Part shown: piece after piece, positions 18,385 to 27,025 of the stretch
Position numbering within the stretch: the stretch's first letter is position 1
How the letters are laid out: each line of letters starts with the position of its first letter
Assembly: GCF_027925305.1 (NCBI RefSeq)
Contig: NZ_BSDR01000001.1
Location: forward strand, 461,001 to 525,000
Direction of reading: 5' to 3'
DNA length: 64,000 nt
From: Desulforhabdus amnigena
Lineage (GTDB): Bacteria > Desulfobacterota > Syntrophobacteria > Syntrophobacterales > Syntrophobacteraceae
Notes under the pieces: model-generated
Database searches by the model: none
Seen by the model: the letters and a program-made list of their open reading frames with translations, nothing else
Told to the model about the DNA's origin: nothing
Position numbers and translations under genes: made by a program

Positions 18385-19605
18385 ATGACATTAGGCATGA
18401 TGGCCACAGATGCCGAGCAAAGAATCGATTTCGAAGCGATGCGAAGCTACAAGCTCAAGAGGATTCAAGCCCAGTTGGCCGAAAAAGACCTTGGAGCCAT
18501 GCTGTGCTTCGATCCGGATAACGTGAGATACGCCACCTCCACCGCCATCGGCGAATGGAGCAGGGATAAATATGTCCGCTGGTGCGTTGTCCCACGCGAA
18601 GGCGAACCGTACCTCTTTGAGCTGGGATCCGCTCAGGAGGTCAAGAAGGAGATCTGCCCGTGGATTCCCTCCGAGCGCATCTTTCCAGGCGGCGGATGGC
18701 TTCGCGGGGCCAATACGAAGGGCGCGACAAGCATGGCGCTTATGGGAACCGTCGCTCGCATCAAGGCGGTTCTCGAAGCCAGCAAGGTTGCCGAGATGGC
18801 CATCGGGATCGATACGGTGGATCTCTATATGTTGGATGCCTTGAAGAGCGCCGGCCTGAAGATCGTGAACGGTTGGGACGTCATGTGGGACGCGCGTCTC
18901 ATCAAGTGCCCCCAGGAACTCACCATCATCGAAACCGCAGCCTCACTGGCGGATGGATGCTTCGAATACATTGCGGACAAAATCCGGCCGGGTGTAAGAG
19001 AATCGGAGATTGTCGCAGAGATCTATGGATGGCTCCTCAAACAGGGGTGCGATCGTGTGACGGGTGTCAACTGCGTTTCCGGTCCCCGGAGCAACCCCCA
19101 TCCGCATGACTTCTCCGACCGAATGATCCGTCCGGGCGAACTGGTCTTTATCGATATCATGGCTCATTACCTCGGCTACGGCACCTGCTACTACCGCACG
19201 TTTGCAGCCACCCGGACCACTCAGAAGCAAAAGGATCTCTACAAGAAGGCCCATGAATGGCTGCAGGCTTCCATTGAAGTCGTACGCCCCGGAATCACCA
19301 CGGCCGATATTGCCAACCAATGGCCCACAGCCCAGGAACTGGGATACCCGGACGAGCTCGCGGCAGCGGGCTTGTGCGTCGGGCACGGGATTGGGGTCAG
19401 CATACACGAAAAACCCTTCATCACCCGGCTCTTCAGCGCGGAACCGATGCCGATCGAAGCCGGGATGCACTTTGCCCTGGAAACCTTCTGCGGCGAAGGC
19501 GTGGACGGCGCCAGGATCGAGCAGCAAATCATCGTCACGGAAACGGGTCACAAGGTCATTACCCAGTGGCCATGTGATGAATTGATGGTCTGCTCGGCCC
19601 GATAG
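18385..19605 (+). CDS. M24 (pita-bread fold) protein, creatinase/Xaa-Pro peptidase-like, one metal ligand altered
   Basis: A 406-residue protein with a creatinase-type N-terminal domain (to about 160) and an M24 C-terminal domain. Of the five metal ligands of active M24 peptidases, the first Asp (VFIDIM), the His (GHGIGVSIHE), and both Glu (FALETF and ARIEQQ) are present. The second Asp is replaced: where 'D-x-x-R-T' is expected the sequence reads GTCYYRTF, placing Cys at the ligand position. This may mean a non-peptidase activity, as in creatinase or DddP-type members. AGGAGG precedes ATG. It sits between SDR and the 2-oxoacid dehydrogenase genes, so a small-molecule hydrolase or lyase is more likely than proteolysis. 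Confidence 0.82.
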   Translation: MTLGMMATDAEQRIDFEAMRSYKLKRIQAQLAEKDLGAMLCFDPDNVRYATSTAIGEWSRDKYVRWCVVPREGEPYLFELGSAQEVKKEICPWIPSERIFPGGGWLRGANTKGATSMALMGTVARIKAVLEASKVAEMAIGIDTVDLYMLDALKSAGLKIVNGWDVMWDARLIKCPQELTIIETAASLADGCFEYIADKIRPGVRESEIVAEIYGWLLKQGCDRVTGVNCVSGPRSNPHPHDFSDRMIRPGELVFIDIMAHYLGYGTCYYRTFAATRTTQKQKDLYKKAHEWLQASIEVVRPGITTADIANQWPTAQELGYPDELAAAGLCVGHGIGVSIHEKPFITRLFSAEPMPIEAGMHFALETFCGEGVDGARIEQQIIVTETGHKVITQWPCDELMVCSAR

Positions 19606-19706
19606 ATCAACGGCGGAAGATAGGAGTCAGAGGACAGAATCACAGCACTGCTCCTCTTCAGAATTTTGACTCCTGAATGCTGTCTGCTTCAAAGGAGGCG
19701 GGAATT

Positions 19707-20687
19707 ATGCCTGAACTCACGAAAGATCAGAAACTGGCGCTATACCGGGGGCTCGTTCGTGCTCGAAAATATGATGAGCTCAATGTCCGCATGGCTTCGG
19801 AAGGAAAGCTCCTCACTTTCTATCACAGCGCACAGGGCCATGAAGCCATCGGTGTCGGCGCCTGCTCGGTTCTGAGAAAAGACGACTACGTGTACATGCA
19901 CATCCGCGGTCATGGCGTGCCTTACGCCATCGGCAAAGGGATCGATCCCAAGAACTGCGTCGCCGAGCACCTCGGCAAGGCTACCGGCTGGGGGGGCGGA
20001 ATCACGGGCGTCCACATGGTGGACAAGGAAAATGGTGTCCTCGGCGTGGGCGGAACCATCGGCTCGTGCTTTGTCTTATCGGCGGGATATGCCCTGGCGG
20101 CCAAAAAACGAGGAAAAGGACAGGTTTGTGTCTGCTTTACCGGTGACGGCGGAATGCAGAGGGGCCAGGCTCACGAAGCCATGAACATGGCGGCCAGCTG
20201 GAAGCTTCCGGTTGTCTGGGTCGTCGAAAACAACCTCATGGCCTGGTTCACGCCGTTTTGCGATACCAGCGCCGTCAAAGATATCGCCCAGGTGGCCAAA
20301 GCCTACGACATGCCGGGAGTCATCGTAGACGGTATGGATGTCTTTGCGGTGCGTGAAGCCGTTGAGAAAGCCGTCAAGCGAGCTAGAAAAGGAGAGGGCC
20401 CTTCCCTGATTGAATGCAAGACATACCGGTTCAGAAGCCATTCAGAGGGCAGACCGGATGCTTGCCATAACAAGCTGAGGCCCCAAGAAGAGATCGAGAA
20501 GTGGAAGGAGAGGGATCCTGTCAAATTGTGTAGGGAAAGACTGCTGGAAGAAGGAGTTCTGACGGTTGAGCTCATGGACGGGATTGAGCGGGAATATGCG
20601 GTGGAAATGGAAGAGGCGGAGAAATTCGCCCTGGAGAGCCCCTATCCCGATCCTTCCAGACTGCCTGAAATCGTCTATGCACCTTAA
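19707..20687 (+). CDS. thiamine-dependent dehydrogenase E1 alpha subunit (acetoin/pyruvate type)
   Basis: A 326-residue E1-alpha. The ThDP motif is GDGGMQRGQAHEAMN ... ENN, with the preceding TGWGGG and the phosphorylation-loop-like FRSHSEG. It decarboxylates a 2-oxoacid or cleaves acetoin, passing the acyl group to lipoyl-E2. Its length and separate beta subunit fit the AcoAB/PdhAB type rather than the long AceE. The start at 19707 has AAAGGAGG 7 bases upstream. The spacer before it holds a GGAGTCA/TGACTCC inverted repeat. E1-beta follows after 17 bases. Acetoin and branched-chain 2-oxoacids are both possible substrates. Confidence 0.9.
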   Translation: MPELTKDQKLALYRGLVRARKYDELNVRMASEGKLLTFYHSAQGHEAIGVGACSVLRKDDYVYMHIRGHGVPYAIGKGIDPKNCVAEHLGKATGWGGGITGVHMVDKENGVLGVGGTIGSCFVLSAGYALAAKKRGKGQVCVCFTGDGGMQRGQAHEAMNMAASWKLPVVWVVENNLMAWFTPFCDTSAVKDIAQVAKAYDMPGVIVDGMDVFAVREAVEKAVKRARKGEGPSLIECKTYRFRSHSEGRPDACHNKLRPQEEIEKWKERDPVKLCRERLLEEGVLTVELMDGIEREYAVEMEEAEKFALESPYPDPSRLPEIVYAP

Positions 20688-20704
20688 GCTGGAGGGACTC
20701 CGTT

Positions 20705-21667
20705 ATGAAAACACTGAACTATTGGCAGGCGATCTCTGAGGCTTTTGCCGAGGAAATGGAAAGGGATGAGACCGTTTTCATCATCGGCGAAAACGTTCAA
20801 GAAAGCCCTTTCATGATCACCAAGGGCCTTGTGGAGCGGTTCGGACCGGAGCGCGTCATGGACGCACCGCTCAGCGAACTGGCCAACGCCGGTGCAACGG
20901 TCGGGGCCGCCTGTGCGGGGTATCGTCCCATATGTGACCTGACCTTTGCCGATTTCATATATTGCGCGGCCGATGAAGTATTGCTGAAGGCCGCTCAGCA
21001 GTACTTCGCCCACAACGGCCAGGTCAATGCCCCCTGTGTCTTCGTTGGCGTCGCCGGGGGCGGGTTCGGTACGGGCCCCGAGCACTCCCACGTTCCTTCC
21101 GCCATGATCCTGAATAATCCGGGCCTCAAGCTTGTTCTGCCCAGCACGCCCTATGACGCCAAGGGGCTGATGAAGGCGGCCATACGCGACAACAATCCGG
21201 TATGCTATTTCTTCCACAAGAAGTTAATGGGCCTGACCGGGGAAATTCCCGAAGAAGAGTACGTCATTCCCCTGGGGCAGGCCGACATCAAGCGCAAGGG
21301 CTCCGATGTCACCGTCGTTGCCACCTTGTACATGGTCCATCATGCCCTCACCGCCGCGGAGAAACTGAAAGACGAAATCAGCGTTGAAGTCATCGACCCG
21401 CGGTCTTTGGAGCCCCTCGACATGGATACGATCCTCGAGTCGGTGAAGAAGACGAACCGCGTCGTCATCGTGGATGAAGACACGGAACGATGCGGGGTGG
21501 CCGCGGAGTTGGGCCAGCAGATCATGGAGCAGGCCTTCGACTATCTCGATGCTCCCGTACGGCGGGTGTGCTCCAGGAATATGCCGGTTGCCGGAGCGGC
21601 CATGGAAAAATACACCATTCCCAACGCCGACCAGGTCATTTCCGCCATCCGGTCAATGGTCGAGTAA
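20705..21667 (+). CDS. thiamine-dependent dehydrogenase E1 beta subunit
   Basis: A 320-residue E1-beta (transketolase pyrimidine-binding plus C-terminal domain). It opens with LNYWQAISEAFAEEMERDET, has the IGENV and DAPLSELANAGATVGAA segments typical of the subunit, and the conserved VIDPRSLEPLD. Paired with the alpha subunit it forms the alpha2beta2 decarboxylase. GGAGGG precedes the ATG. It is followed after 38 bases by the E2 gene, completing the E1-E1-E2 order known from aco and pdh operons. Confidence 0.93.
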   Translation: MKTLNYWQAISEAFAEEMERDETVFIIGENVQESPFMITKGLVERFGPERVMDAPLSELANAGATVGAACAGYRPICDLTFADFIYCAADEVLLKAAQQYFAHNGQVNAPCVFVGVAGGGFGTGPEHSHVPSAMILNNPGLKLVLPSTPYDAKGLMKAAIRDNNPVCYFFHKKLMGLTGEIPEEEYVIPLGQADIKRKGSDVTVVATLYMVHHALTAAEKLKDEISVEVIDPRSLEPLDMDTILESVKKTNRVVIVDEDTERCGVAAELGQQIMEQAFDYLDAPVRRVCSRNMPVAGAAMEKYTIPNADQVISAIRSMVE

Positions 21668-21705
21668 AATCCATATATTTTAATTATATCAGTAAGGAGG
21701 GAGCC

Positions 21706-23010
21706 TTGATCAAAAATTTATTCATACCGAAGCTGGGTATGACTATGGAGAAAGGAAGAATCGCCCAGTGGACGGCCAACGATGGTGATCAGGTGCAGGC
21801 GGAGCAGGTTGTCCTGATCCTTGAAACGGAGAAGGTCGCCCATGAAATCGCGGCTCCCATTTCCGGAATCCTGGCCATTCTGGGGAAGGCCGGTGATGAG
21901 TATCCCTGTGGGACGGTTGTCGGTGTGGTCGCTGAAACCGCACAAGAATATGAAGCCGTGAAGAAGAACCCAGCCGCGTATGCTGCTTCAACCGAAGCCG
22001 GTGCGTCATCCGATGAAGCAGAGGCTCTGGAGCACAGAGATCTTCCTGTCGAGATCCCGATCCAGGTAGAGATCGGCGCACGGGAAAGGATCCGAATCTC
22101 TCCTCTGGCCAGAAAGCTTGCCCAGATGCAAGAGCTCGACATTTCCGTTCTGACCGGCTCAGGGCCCGAAGGCAGGATTGTCAAGCGGGATATCGAGCAG
22201 GCCGTGGAAGCTCGAGAACAGAAAAAGGCGACCAGTGAGCCTGCTCCCGTTTCCAGAGCGGTCTCCGCGCCCGTATCGGCGGAGGTTTGCGCCGGCAAGC
22301 GGGTCAGGGCCGTTATTCCGCTCACCGGCATGCGAAAGAGGATCGCGGATAACCTCCATAAAAGCACCTCGACGACCTCTCGCGTTTCGGCAATGGTGGA
22401 ATTCGACATGACGGAGCTTGTGAATCTCCGGAGCCATTATGTCAGCAAAGCCCCGATCCTGGGCTTCAAGATTACCTACACGGATTTGTTCATCTATATG
22501 GCTGCAAAGGCACTCAAAGCTGTTCCGATCATCAACTCGAGCCTCGTCGGTGATGAGATCAAATTGTGGGAAGACATCAATATCGGCTTTGCCGTATCGG
22601 TGATGAAGGGTGCAGATGAAAGCGGCCTTCTGGTACCGGTCATCCGCAATGCCGATCGGATGACTCTCGGGCAGATCAGCAGGGCCAGAAAGGACCTGAT
22701 GGACAAAGCCAGGGCAGGAACGATATCCCTGGACGAATTGACGGGAGGCACGTTTACGATCACCAATACTGGCACGTTCACTTCTCTCTGGCACATTCAG
22801 ACTCCCATCATCAATCTACCGGAAGCTGCAATCCTCGGTACGTCCTCCATTGTCGAACGGCCCGTCGTCATAAACGGTGAGATCGCCATCAGGCCGATTA
22901 TGCCCATGTCCTTTGCCTTTGACCATCGCGTCATGGATGGCGCGCCCCCCGCTCAGTTCATGGGACTGTTGCAGCAAATGATCGAGGATCCATGGATGAT
23001 CCTGATGTAG
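21706..23010 (+). CDS. dihydrolipoamide acyltransferase E2 component
   Basis: A 434-residue E2 from a TTG start preceded by AAGGAGGGAG. The N-terminal lipoyl domain carries the lipoylated Lys in ETEKVAHEI near residue 43. A linker leads to the peripheral-subunit-binding domain (RISPLARKLAQMQELD ... GPEGRIVKRDI), then the catalytic core with FDHRVMDGAP (HxxxDG) near the C terminus. There is a single lipoyl domain. It transfers the acyl group to CoA and would be lipoylated by the LipB-LipA fusion encoded at the end of the operon. The frame is open upstream through the end of E1-beta, which is not a real start. Confidence 0.92.
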   Translation: MIKNLFIPKLGMTMEKGRIAQWTANDGDQVQAEQVVLILETEKVAHEIAAPISGILAILGKAGDEYPCGTVVGVVAETAQEYEAVKKNPAAYAASTEAGASSDEAEALEHRDLPVEIPIQVEIGARERIRISPLARKLAQMQELDISVLTGSGPEGRIVKRDIEQAVEAREQKKATSEPAPVSRAVSAPVSAEVCAGKRVRAVIPLTGMRKRIADNLHKSTSTTSRVSAMVEFDMTELVNLRSHYVSKAPILGFKITYTDLFIYMAAKALKAVPIINSSLVGDEIKLWEDINIGFAVSVMKGADESGLLVPVIRNADRMTLGQISRARKDLMDKARAGTISLDELTGGTFTITNTGTFTSLWHIQTPIINLPEAAILGTSSIVERPVVINGEIAIRPIMPMSFAFDHRVMDGAPPAQFMGLLQQMIEDPWMILM

Positions 23011-23067
23011 CCGGAGGGTGCCGGAGCAAAGCATACGAAGAATCGAAAACAACAGGGAGAAACAGCC

Positions 23068-25680
23068 ATGTCAGATGATTTGACGATAGAGGGCTACGTG
23101 GATGAGGACGGTATAAAATGGATGAAATCGCGGTGCTTCTTTTGCCACGTGCACTGCGGCATGCTGGTTGGAACCAAAGATGGCAAGATCGTCAGAATGA
23201 AGCCCGATGAATTGGATCCGTTGACGGGAATGTGCGAGCGGATCGGGCCAAATGGTGAGCGAGCCATTAAGAACCACTACCATCCCAAGCGCATCAATCA
23301 TGCTCTCAAGCGTGTGGGCGAGCGCGGTGAGAACAAGTGGGAGAAGATCCCCTACGAGCAGGCGCTGGATGAAATTGCGGCCAAGCTCAACGAATTGAAA
23401 GAGAAATACGGTCCCGAGACGCTCGCCGTCACCGAGGGGACCTACCGTTCCGACCATCTCTGGGCCCGCAGCCGCTTCACCAATCTCTGGGGCAATCCCG
23501 GCAACCTGGCCGATCCGGGCAGCATTTGCTGGTGCTGGCTGTATACCATCAACCTGGCGATGGTCGGGTTCCTCTCGGAAACTGCCCTCAACGCCACCAT
23601 CGGCCTGTCCAAGACCATTGTCATCTGGGGCGCCCGCATCAATGAGCGCCACAGTCCCCAGGCCTGGACCGTGAAGCAGCTCAGGGCCGCCTGCTCAAAC
23701 GAAGACCAGAAGCCAAACGTCATCGTCATCGATCCCTACATGATCGATGCGGTTCGGGATGCCGAGACCTACCTGCCCATTCGCCCCGGCACCGATACGG
23801 CGATGATGCTGGCCTGGCTGAACGTCATCTTCAACGAGAAGCTCTATGACGTGGATTTCGTGAAGAACTGGTCCAACGGCCCCTTTCTCGTGCGCCAGGA
23901 TACCAAGAAATTGCTGCGGGAAAGCGATCTGCGCAAAGGCGGCAAAAGGGAAAATTTTGTGGCCTGGAACACCGAGACGGAGAAGCCGGCCGTGTGGGTG
24001 TCCAGCCAGAACCGCTACGAGGAAGAGGGCGTGGAAAATGCGATCGAGGGAGAATTCGGAGTAACCCTCGAGGATGGCAAAAAAGTCGCCTGCCGGACGG
24101 CCTTTTCCCTGCTCAAGGAGCGCTGCGACGAATACCCGCCGGAGAAAGTCGCCCAGATCACCGGGGTGCCGGCCCATAAGATTGAGCATGCTGCGAGAAC
24201 CTACGCCACGGAGAAGCCGAGCTGCATGGGCTGGGGGGTCGGCTGCATCGACCAGGCCGGATGGAACGCGACCAGCGGGGCGGTCTGCAAAGTCATTCTG
24301 CGCTCGATCACCGGCAACCTGGACGTTCCCGGCGGTGATTACCTCCCCGAGCCCGGCCCGGTCATCAACGGGCAGTTCCCGGTCCGCGACGGCGAACTGG
24401 AGCTGTCGGAAATGGTGTCGCCGGAGGCGCGCGCCAAACTGCTCGGCAACGACCGGTTCCGCATGATGGGCTGGAAAGGTTTCGAACTCTCCGATGGACC
24501 CTTCCGGGAGATGTGGGGAGTCGCACGCCCGCAGCTCCATCAGATGCTGAGCGCCACACCGCTGTTGTGGCGGGCCATCCTGAACGACGATCCCTATCCG
24601 GTTCGTGCCGTCATCTCCTGGTCGTCCAATCCCATGGTTTGGGCGCCGAATACCAAGATGGTTTACAAGGCTTTGAAATCGCTGGATCTGTTTGTTTCTC
24701 TCGAGTACTGGATGACCCCAACCGCTGCGCTGGCCGACTACGTCCTTCCCGCTGCTGACTGGATGGAGCGCCCCATGTTCACCAATATCGAGGATTCCCT
24801 CGATATGTTCCTGGGCGGGCCCCGTGCTTCCGAGCCAGTCGCGGATCGACGCATGGACTACGACTTCTTCCGGGGCCTTGGACTGAGAATGGGGCAGAAA
24901 GAGCACTGGCCGTGGGAAACCTATGAGGAAGTAATCGCCCACCGGCTCGAGCGGATCGGCGTAACCTACAAGGAATTCTGTGAAACCGGCATGCTCTTCC
25001 CCGATATGTCCTCCGCGGACCAGTTCGAGAAGCACAAGTCTATCCGCCAGGACGGCCAGGTTCGCGGCTTTGCGACACCTTCCCGGCGCTGTGAGATTTA
25101 TTCGAGCATCATCGAGGACTTGGATTACGATCCCCTGCCGCTCTTCCGGGAACCTGCCGAATCTCCCATCAGCACCCCCGAGGTGGCCAAGGAGTATCCC
25201 ATCATCCTCACCACGGGCGGTAGATTCGTGCCGATGTTCCACTCGGAGCACAGGGTACCGGGGACCGGCACACGGGAGATGCATCCCTGGCCCATTTTCG
25301 AGATCCACATGGAAACCGCAAGAGAGCTGGGAATCCGCGATGGCGACTGGTGTTGGATAGAGACGCCGCGAGGACGTATTCGCCAGGTTGCGCGACTCGG
25401 GTTCGCCCTCAAGGCCGGAGTCATCATTGCCCAGCCGAGCTGGTGGTATCCGGAGCTTCCCGCGGAGGAGCCATGGCTGTGCGGGGCGTTCATTTCCAAC
25501 GCCAACGTGCTCACGGATGACAACCCCGACATTCTCGATCCCATCTGTGGCAACTGGTCCAATCGCGGGCTGCTGTGCAAGGTTTACCGCTGCGAAGAGC
25601 CTGAGTGGTTGTCAGACCGGGTACCCCATGAATTGTTCCTGGAAGAAAAATCCGGATATCCCAAGGCCTTCAAGGCATAG
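23068..25680 (+). CDS. bis-MGD Mo/W oxidoreductase or hydratase, enzyme 2
   Basis: An 870-residue paralogue of enzyme 1. The cluster motif is CFFCHVHC near 24-31 with a fourth Cys in GMCERIG. RVGERGENKWEKIPYEQALDE follows, and the putative metal-ligand Cys is in GSICWCWLY. It shares the insertion around WNTETEKPAVW and the C-terminal pterin-binding domain (GFATPSRRCEIY, IAQPSWWYPELPAEEPW). No Tat signal. Position 4 of the cluster motif is followed by His, not the Asp of acetylene hydratase. A ferredoxin gene starts 13 bases downstream, so it may be an electron-transferring partner. Confidence 0.86.
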   Translation: MSDDLTIEGYVDEDGIKWMKSRCFFCHVHCGMLVGTKDGKIVRMKPDELDPLTGMCERIGPNGERAIKNHYHPKRINHALKRVGERGENKWEKIPYEQALDEIAAKLNELKEKYGPETLAVTEGTYRSDHLWARSRFTNLWGNPGNLADPGSICWCWLYTINLAMVGFLSETALNATIGLSKTIVIWGARINERHSPQAWTVKQLRAACSNEDQKPNVIVIDPYMIDAVRDAETYLPIRPGTDTAMMLAWLNVIFNEKLYDVDFVKNWSNGPFLVRQDTKKLLRESDLRKGGKRENFVAWNTETEKPAVWVSSQNRYEEEGVENAIEGEFGVTLEDGKKVACRTAFSLLKERCDEYPPEKVAQITGVPAHKIEHAARTYATEKPSCMGWGVGCIDQAGWNATSGAVCKVILRSITGNLDVPGGDYLPEPGPVINGQFPVRDGELELSEMVSPEARAKLLGNDRFRMMGWKGFELSDGPFREMWGVARPQLHQMLSATPLLWRAILNDDPYPVRAVISWSSNPMVWAPNTKMVYKALKSLDLFVSLEYWMTPTAALADYVLPAADWMERPMFTNIEDSLDMFLGGPRASEPVADRRMDYDFFRGLGLRMGQKEHWPWETYEEVIAHRLERIGVTYKEFCETGMLFPDMSSADQFEKHKSIRQDGQVRGFATPSRRCEIYSSIIEDLDYDPLPLFREPAESPISTPEVAKEYPIILTTGGRFVPMFHSEHRVPGTGTREMHPWPIFEIHMETARELGIRDGDWCWIETPRGRIRQVARLGFALKAGVIIAQPSWWYPELPAEEPWLCGAFISNANVLTDDNPDILDPICGNWSNRGLLCKVYRCEEPEWLSDRVPHELFLEEKSGYPKAFKA

Positions 25681-25693
25681 ATGCGAGGGGCAA

Positions 25694-25975
25694 ATGCCGG
25701 ACCAAACCGGAGATGACGCCAACGGGAGGAGCATCCATAACCTGCAGCGAGCAGGAGTAGGTCGTTTATTCACTGCTCGCGTGAAGTCCCTGCTTTGCGT
25801 GGGATGCGATGAGTGTCTGGCCGTGTGCAAGTACGGAGTCCTTAGGCGAACAGCGGATGGAAAAGTGGAAGCCAAGAGCGGGCAGCATTGTGCGGGCTGT
25901 CTCAAGTGCGTCGGGGTTTGCCGCACGAAAGCCATTCACATTCTGCCCGGGAACTGCTTCGCCCGACCGCGGTAA
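25694..25975 (+). CDS. small 2x[4Fe-4S] ferredoxin-like protein
   Basis: A 93-residue protein with two clusters: CVGCDECLAVCKYG near 38-51 and CAGCLKCVGVCRTKAI near 69-84. The N-terminal 35 residues are unmatched. The start at 25694 is set by GAGGGG just upstream. The frame before it belongs to the previous gene's out-of-frame reading. It is probably the electron carrier for Mo/W enzyme 2. Confidence 0.8.
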   Translation: MPDQTGDDANGRSIHNLQRAGVGRLFTARVKSLLCVGCDECLAVCKYGVLRRTADGKVEAKSGQHCAGCLKCVGVCRTKAIHILPGNCFARPR

Positions 25976-26026
25976 CCTGGTTGTGGAATCAGAACTCGAT
26001 CCGCAACGACTCGTTGGAGAAATGGG

Positions 26027-26301
26027 ATGTCAAAAGACGCGGATCGCCTGTTCCAGCTCCAAGAAAAAGGCCTTTGCTGCAGCCAGATGCTTCTTCTGAT
26101 GGGGTTGGCGAATTAGTCGAATGGTTTTCACGGGAATACGGCCAGTTCTTCGGGGGCATCCGTTGTGACGATATCCTCGGGGACGATCCGAACGCGTGCA
26201 CCAGTTGCGGCTCCATTGTGCTTGGTACGTACGGAAGGGTGAGAGCATTACTCACGGAAAACGGTTTCGATCTCAAATGCAGCGGATCTAGAAAGGAATT
26301 T
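26027..26301 (+). pseudogene. C_GCAxxG_C_C family protein (DVU_1555-like), internal deletion and frameshift
   Basis: The first piece starts at ATG 26027 (GGAGA upstream) and reads to RLFQLQEKGLCCSQMLLLMG, the characteristic start of this redox-protein family, ending at TAG 26114-26116. The second piece, one frame over from about 26098, reads ELVEWFSREYGQFFGGIRCD and then CTSCGSIVLGTYGRVR, the characteristic C-terminal part. The central half with the GCAxxG motif is missing, so about 50-60 residues were deleted and the frame changed. The second piece has no stop before the next gene and is in frame with it. The intact family is found near Mo-hydroxylase maturation genes (recalled, not verified). 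Confidence 0.7.
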
Positions 26302-26640
26302 ATGTCTATGGAGTCCTATTACGATCCTGGCGACCTGGCGAGGTTTCCGGAAATCGGAGAAGACGCATCCGAGTTGTCAGGCAAGTTCTTCGAATATTAT
26401 GCAGCAGTGTTTGCTGAAGGGCTGCTCAGTGAGAGGGAAAAGGCCCTCATCGCCCTGGCAGTAGCTCACACTGTCCAATGTCCCTACTGCATCGACGCGT
26501 ATACGCAAGGCTGTCTGGAGAAAGGATCCAACCTTGGAGAAATGACCGAAGCCATCCATGTAGCAACCGCAATACGCGGCGGTGCTTCGCTGGTACATGG
26601 TATCCAGATGCGGAGGATCGCAAAGAAGATATCCATGTGA
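26302..26640 (+). CDS. AhpD-like/carboxymuconolactone decarboxylase-fold protein
   Basis: A 112-residue protein starting MSMESYYDPGDLARF, with the AhpD-type CxxC in VQCPYCIDAY near 61-64 and GGASLVHGIQMRRI at the end. It closely resembles the peroxidase-like protein encoded next to arsenosugar-synthesis radical SAM genes (recalled from memory), but no such partner is nearby. The start is chosen for AGAAAGGA just upstream and for the family's usual N terminus. The frame continues open upstream into the C_GCAxxG_C_C remnant, so a fused product is possible. A CxxC redox or peroxidase role is likely. Confidence 0.8.
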   Translation: MSMESYYDPGDLARFPEIGEDASELSGKFFEYYAAVFAEGLLSEREKALIALAVAHTVQCPYCIDAYTQGCLEKGSNLGEMTEAIHVATAIRGGASLVHGIQMRRIAKKISM

Positions 26641-26715
26641 GCTTTACACAAAGGCAGGAGCCCGAAACACTCCATTGAATCGATTAACTCTATCTTAGGA
26701 AAAAAGGAGAATAAA

Positions 26716-26925
26716 ATGGCACTGACAGCTGAATCGACGATTGCTGTACTTTTGGCTAATGAGCAAGCCAAGGCGATCCTTGAGAAACATCTTCCCGGCA
26801 TGACCAGCGATCCGAGGCTGAAGATGGCCATGGGAATGACTCTCAAACAGATCATGCCTCTTTCCCAAGGAAAGATCACTCTCAGCAAAATCGAGGCGGT
26901 CGCGGCAGATCTGGCAGCGCTTTAG
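26716..26925 (+). CDS. small helical-domain protein (GMTLKQIMPLSQGK type)
   Basis: A 69-residue, nearly all-helical protein with strong AAAAAGGAG before ATG. It begins with a Leu/Ala helix (ESTIAVLLANEQAKAILEKH), then a DPRLKMAMGMTLKQIMPLSQ core and a final helix. The same domain, with long identical runs, is inserted in the zinc-ribbon protein at 50685-51053. Similar three-helix modules occur at the ends of some glycosidases and esterases. The function is unknown. Its place between redox genes and dihydrolipoamide dehydrogenase suggests a complex-assembly or docking role (inference). Confidence 0.75.
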   Translation: MALTAESTIAVLLANEQAKAILEKHLPGMTSDPRLKMAMGMTLKQIMPLSQGKITLSKIEAVAADLAAL

Positions 26926-27025
26926 CTGAGGTGAACGGCATTTTGCATTGGGGCGCCTCCTTCGGGGGGTGCCCTTCACATTTGTGATCATGGCAATGGG
27001 GAGCAAGAAACAAGGGGGGAGAGGG

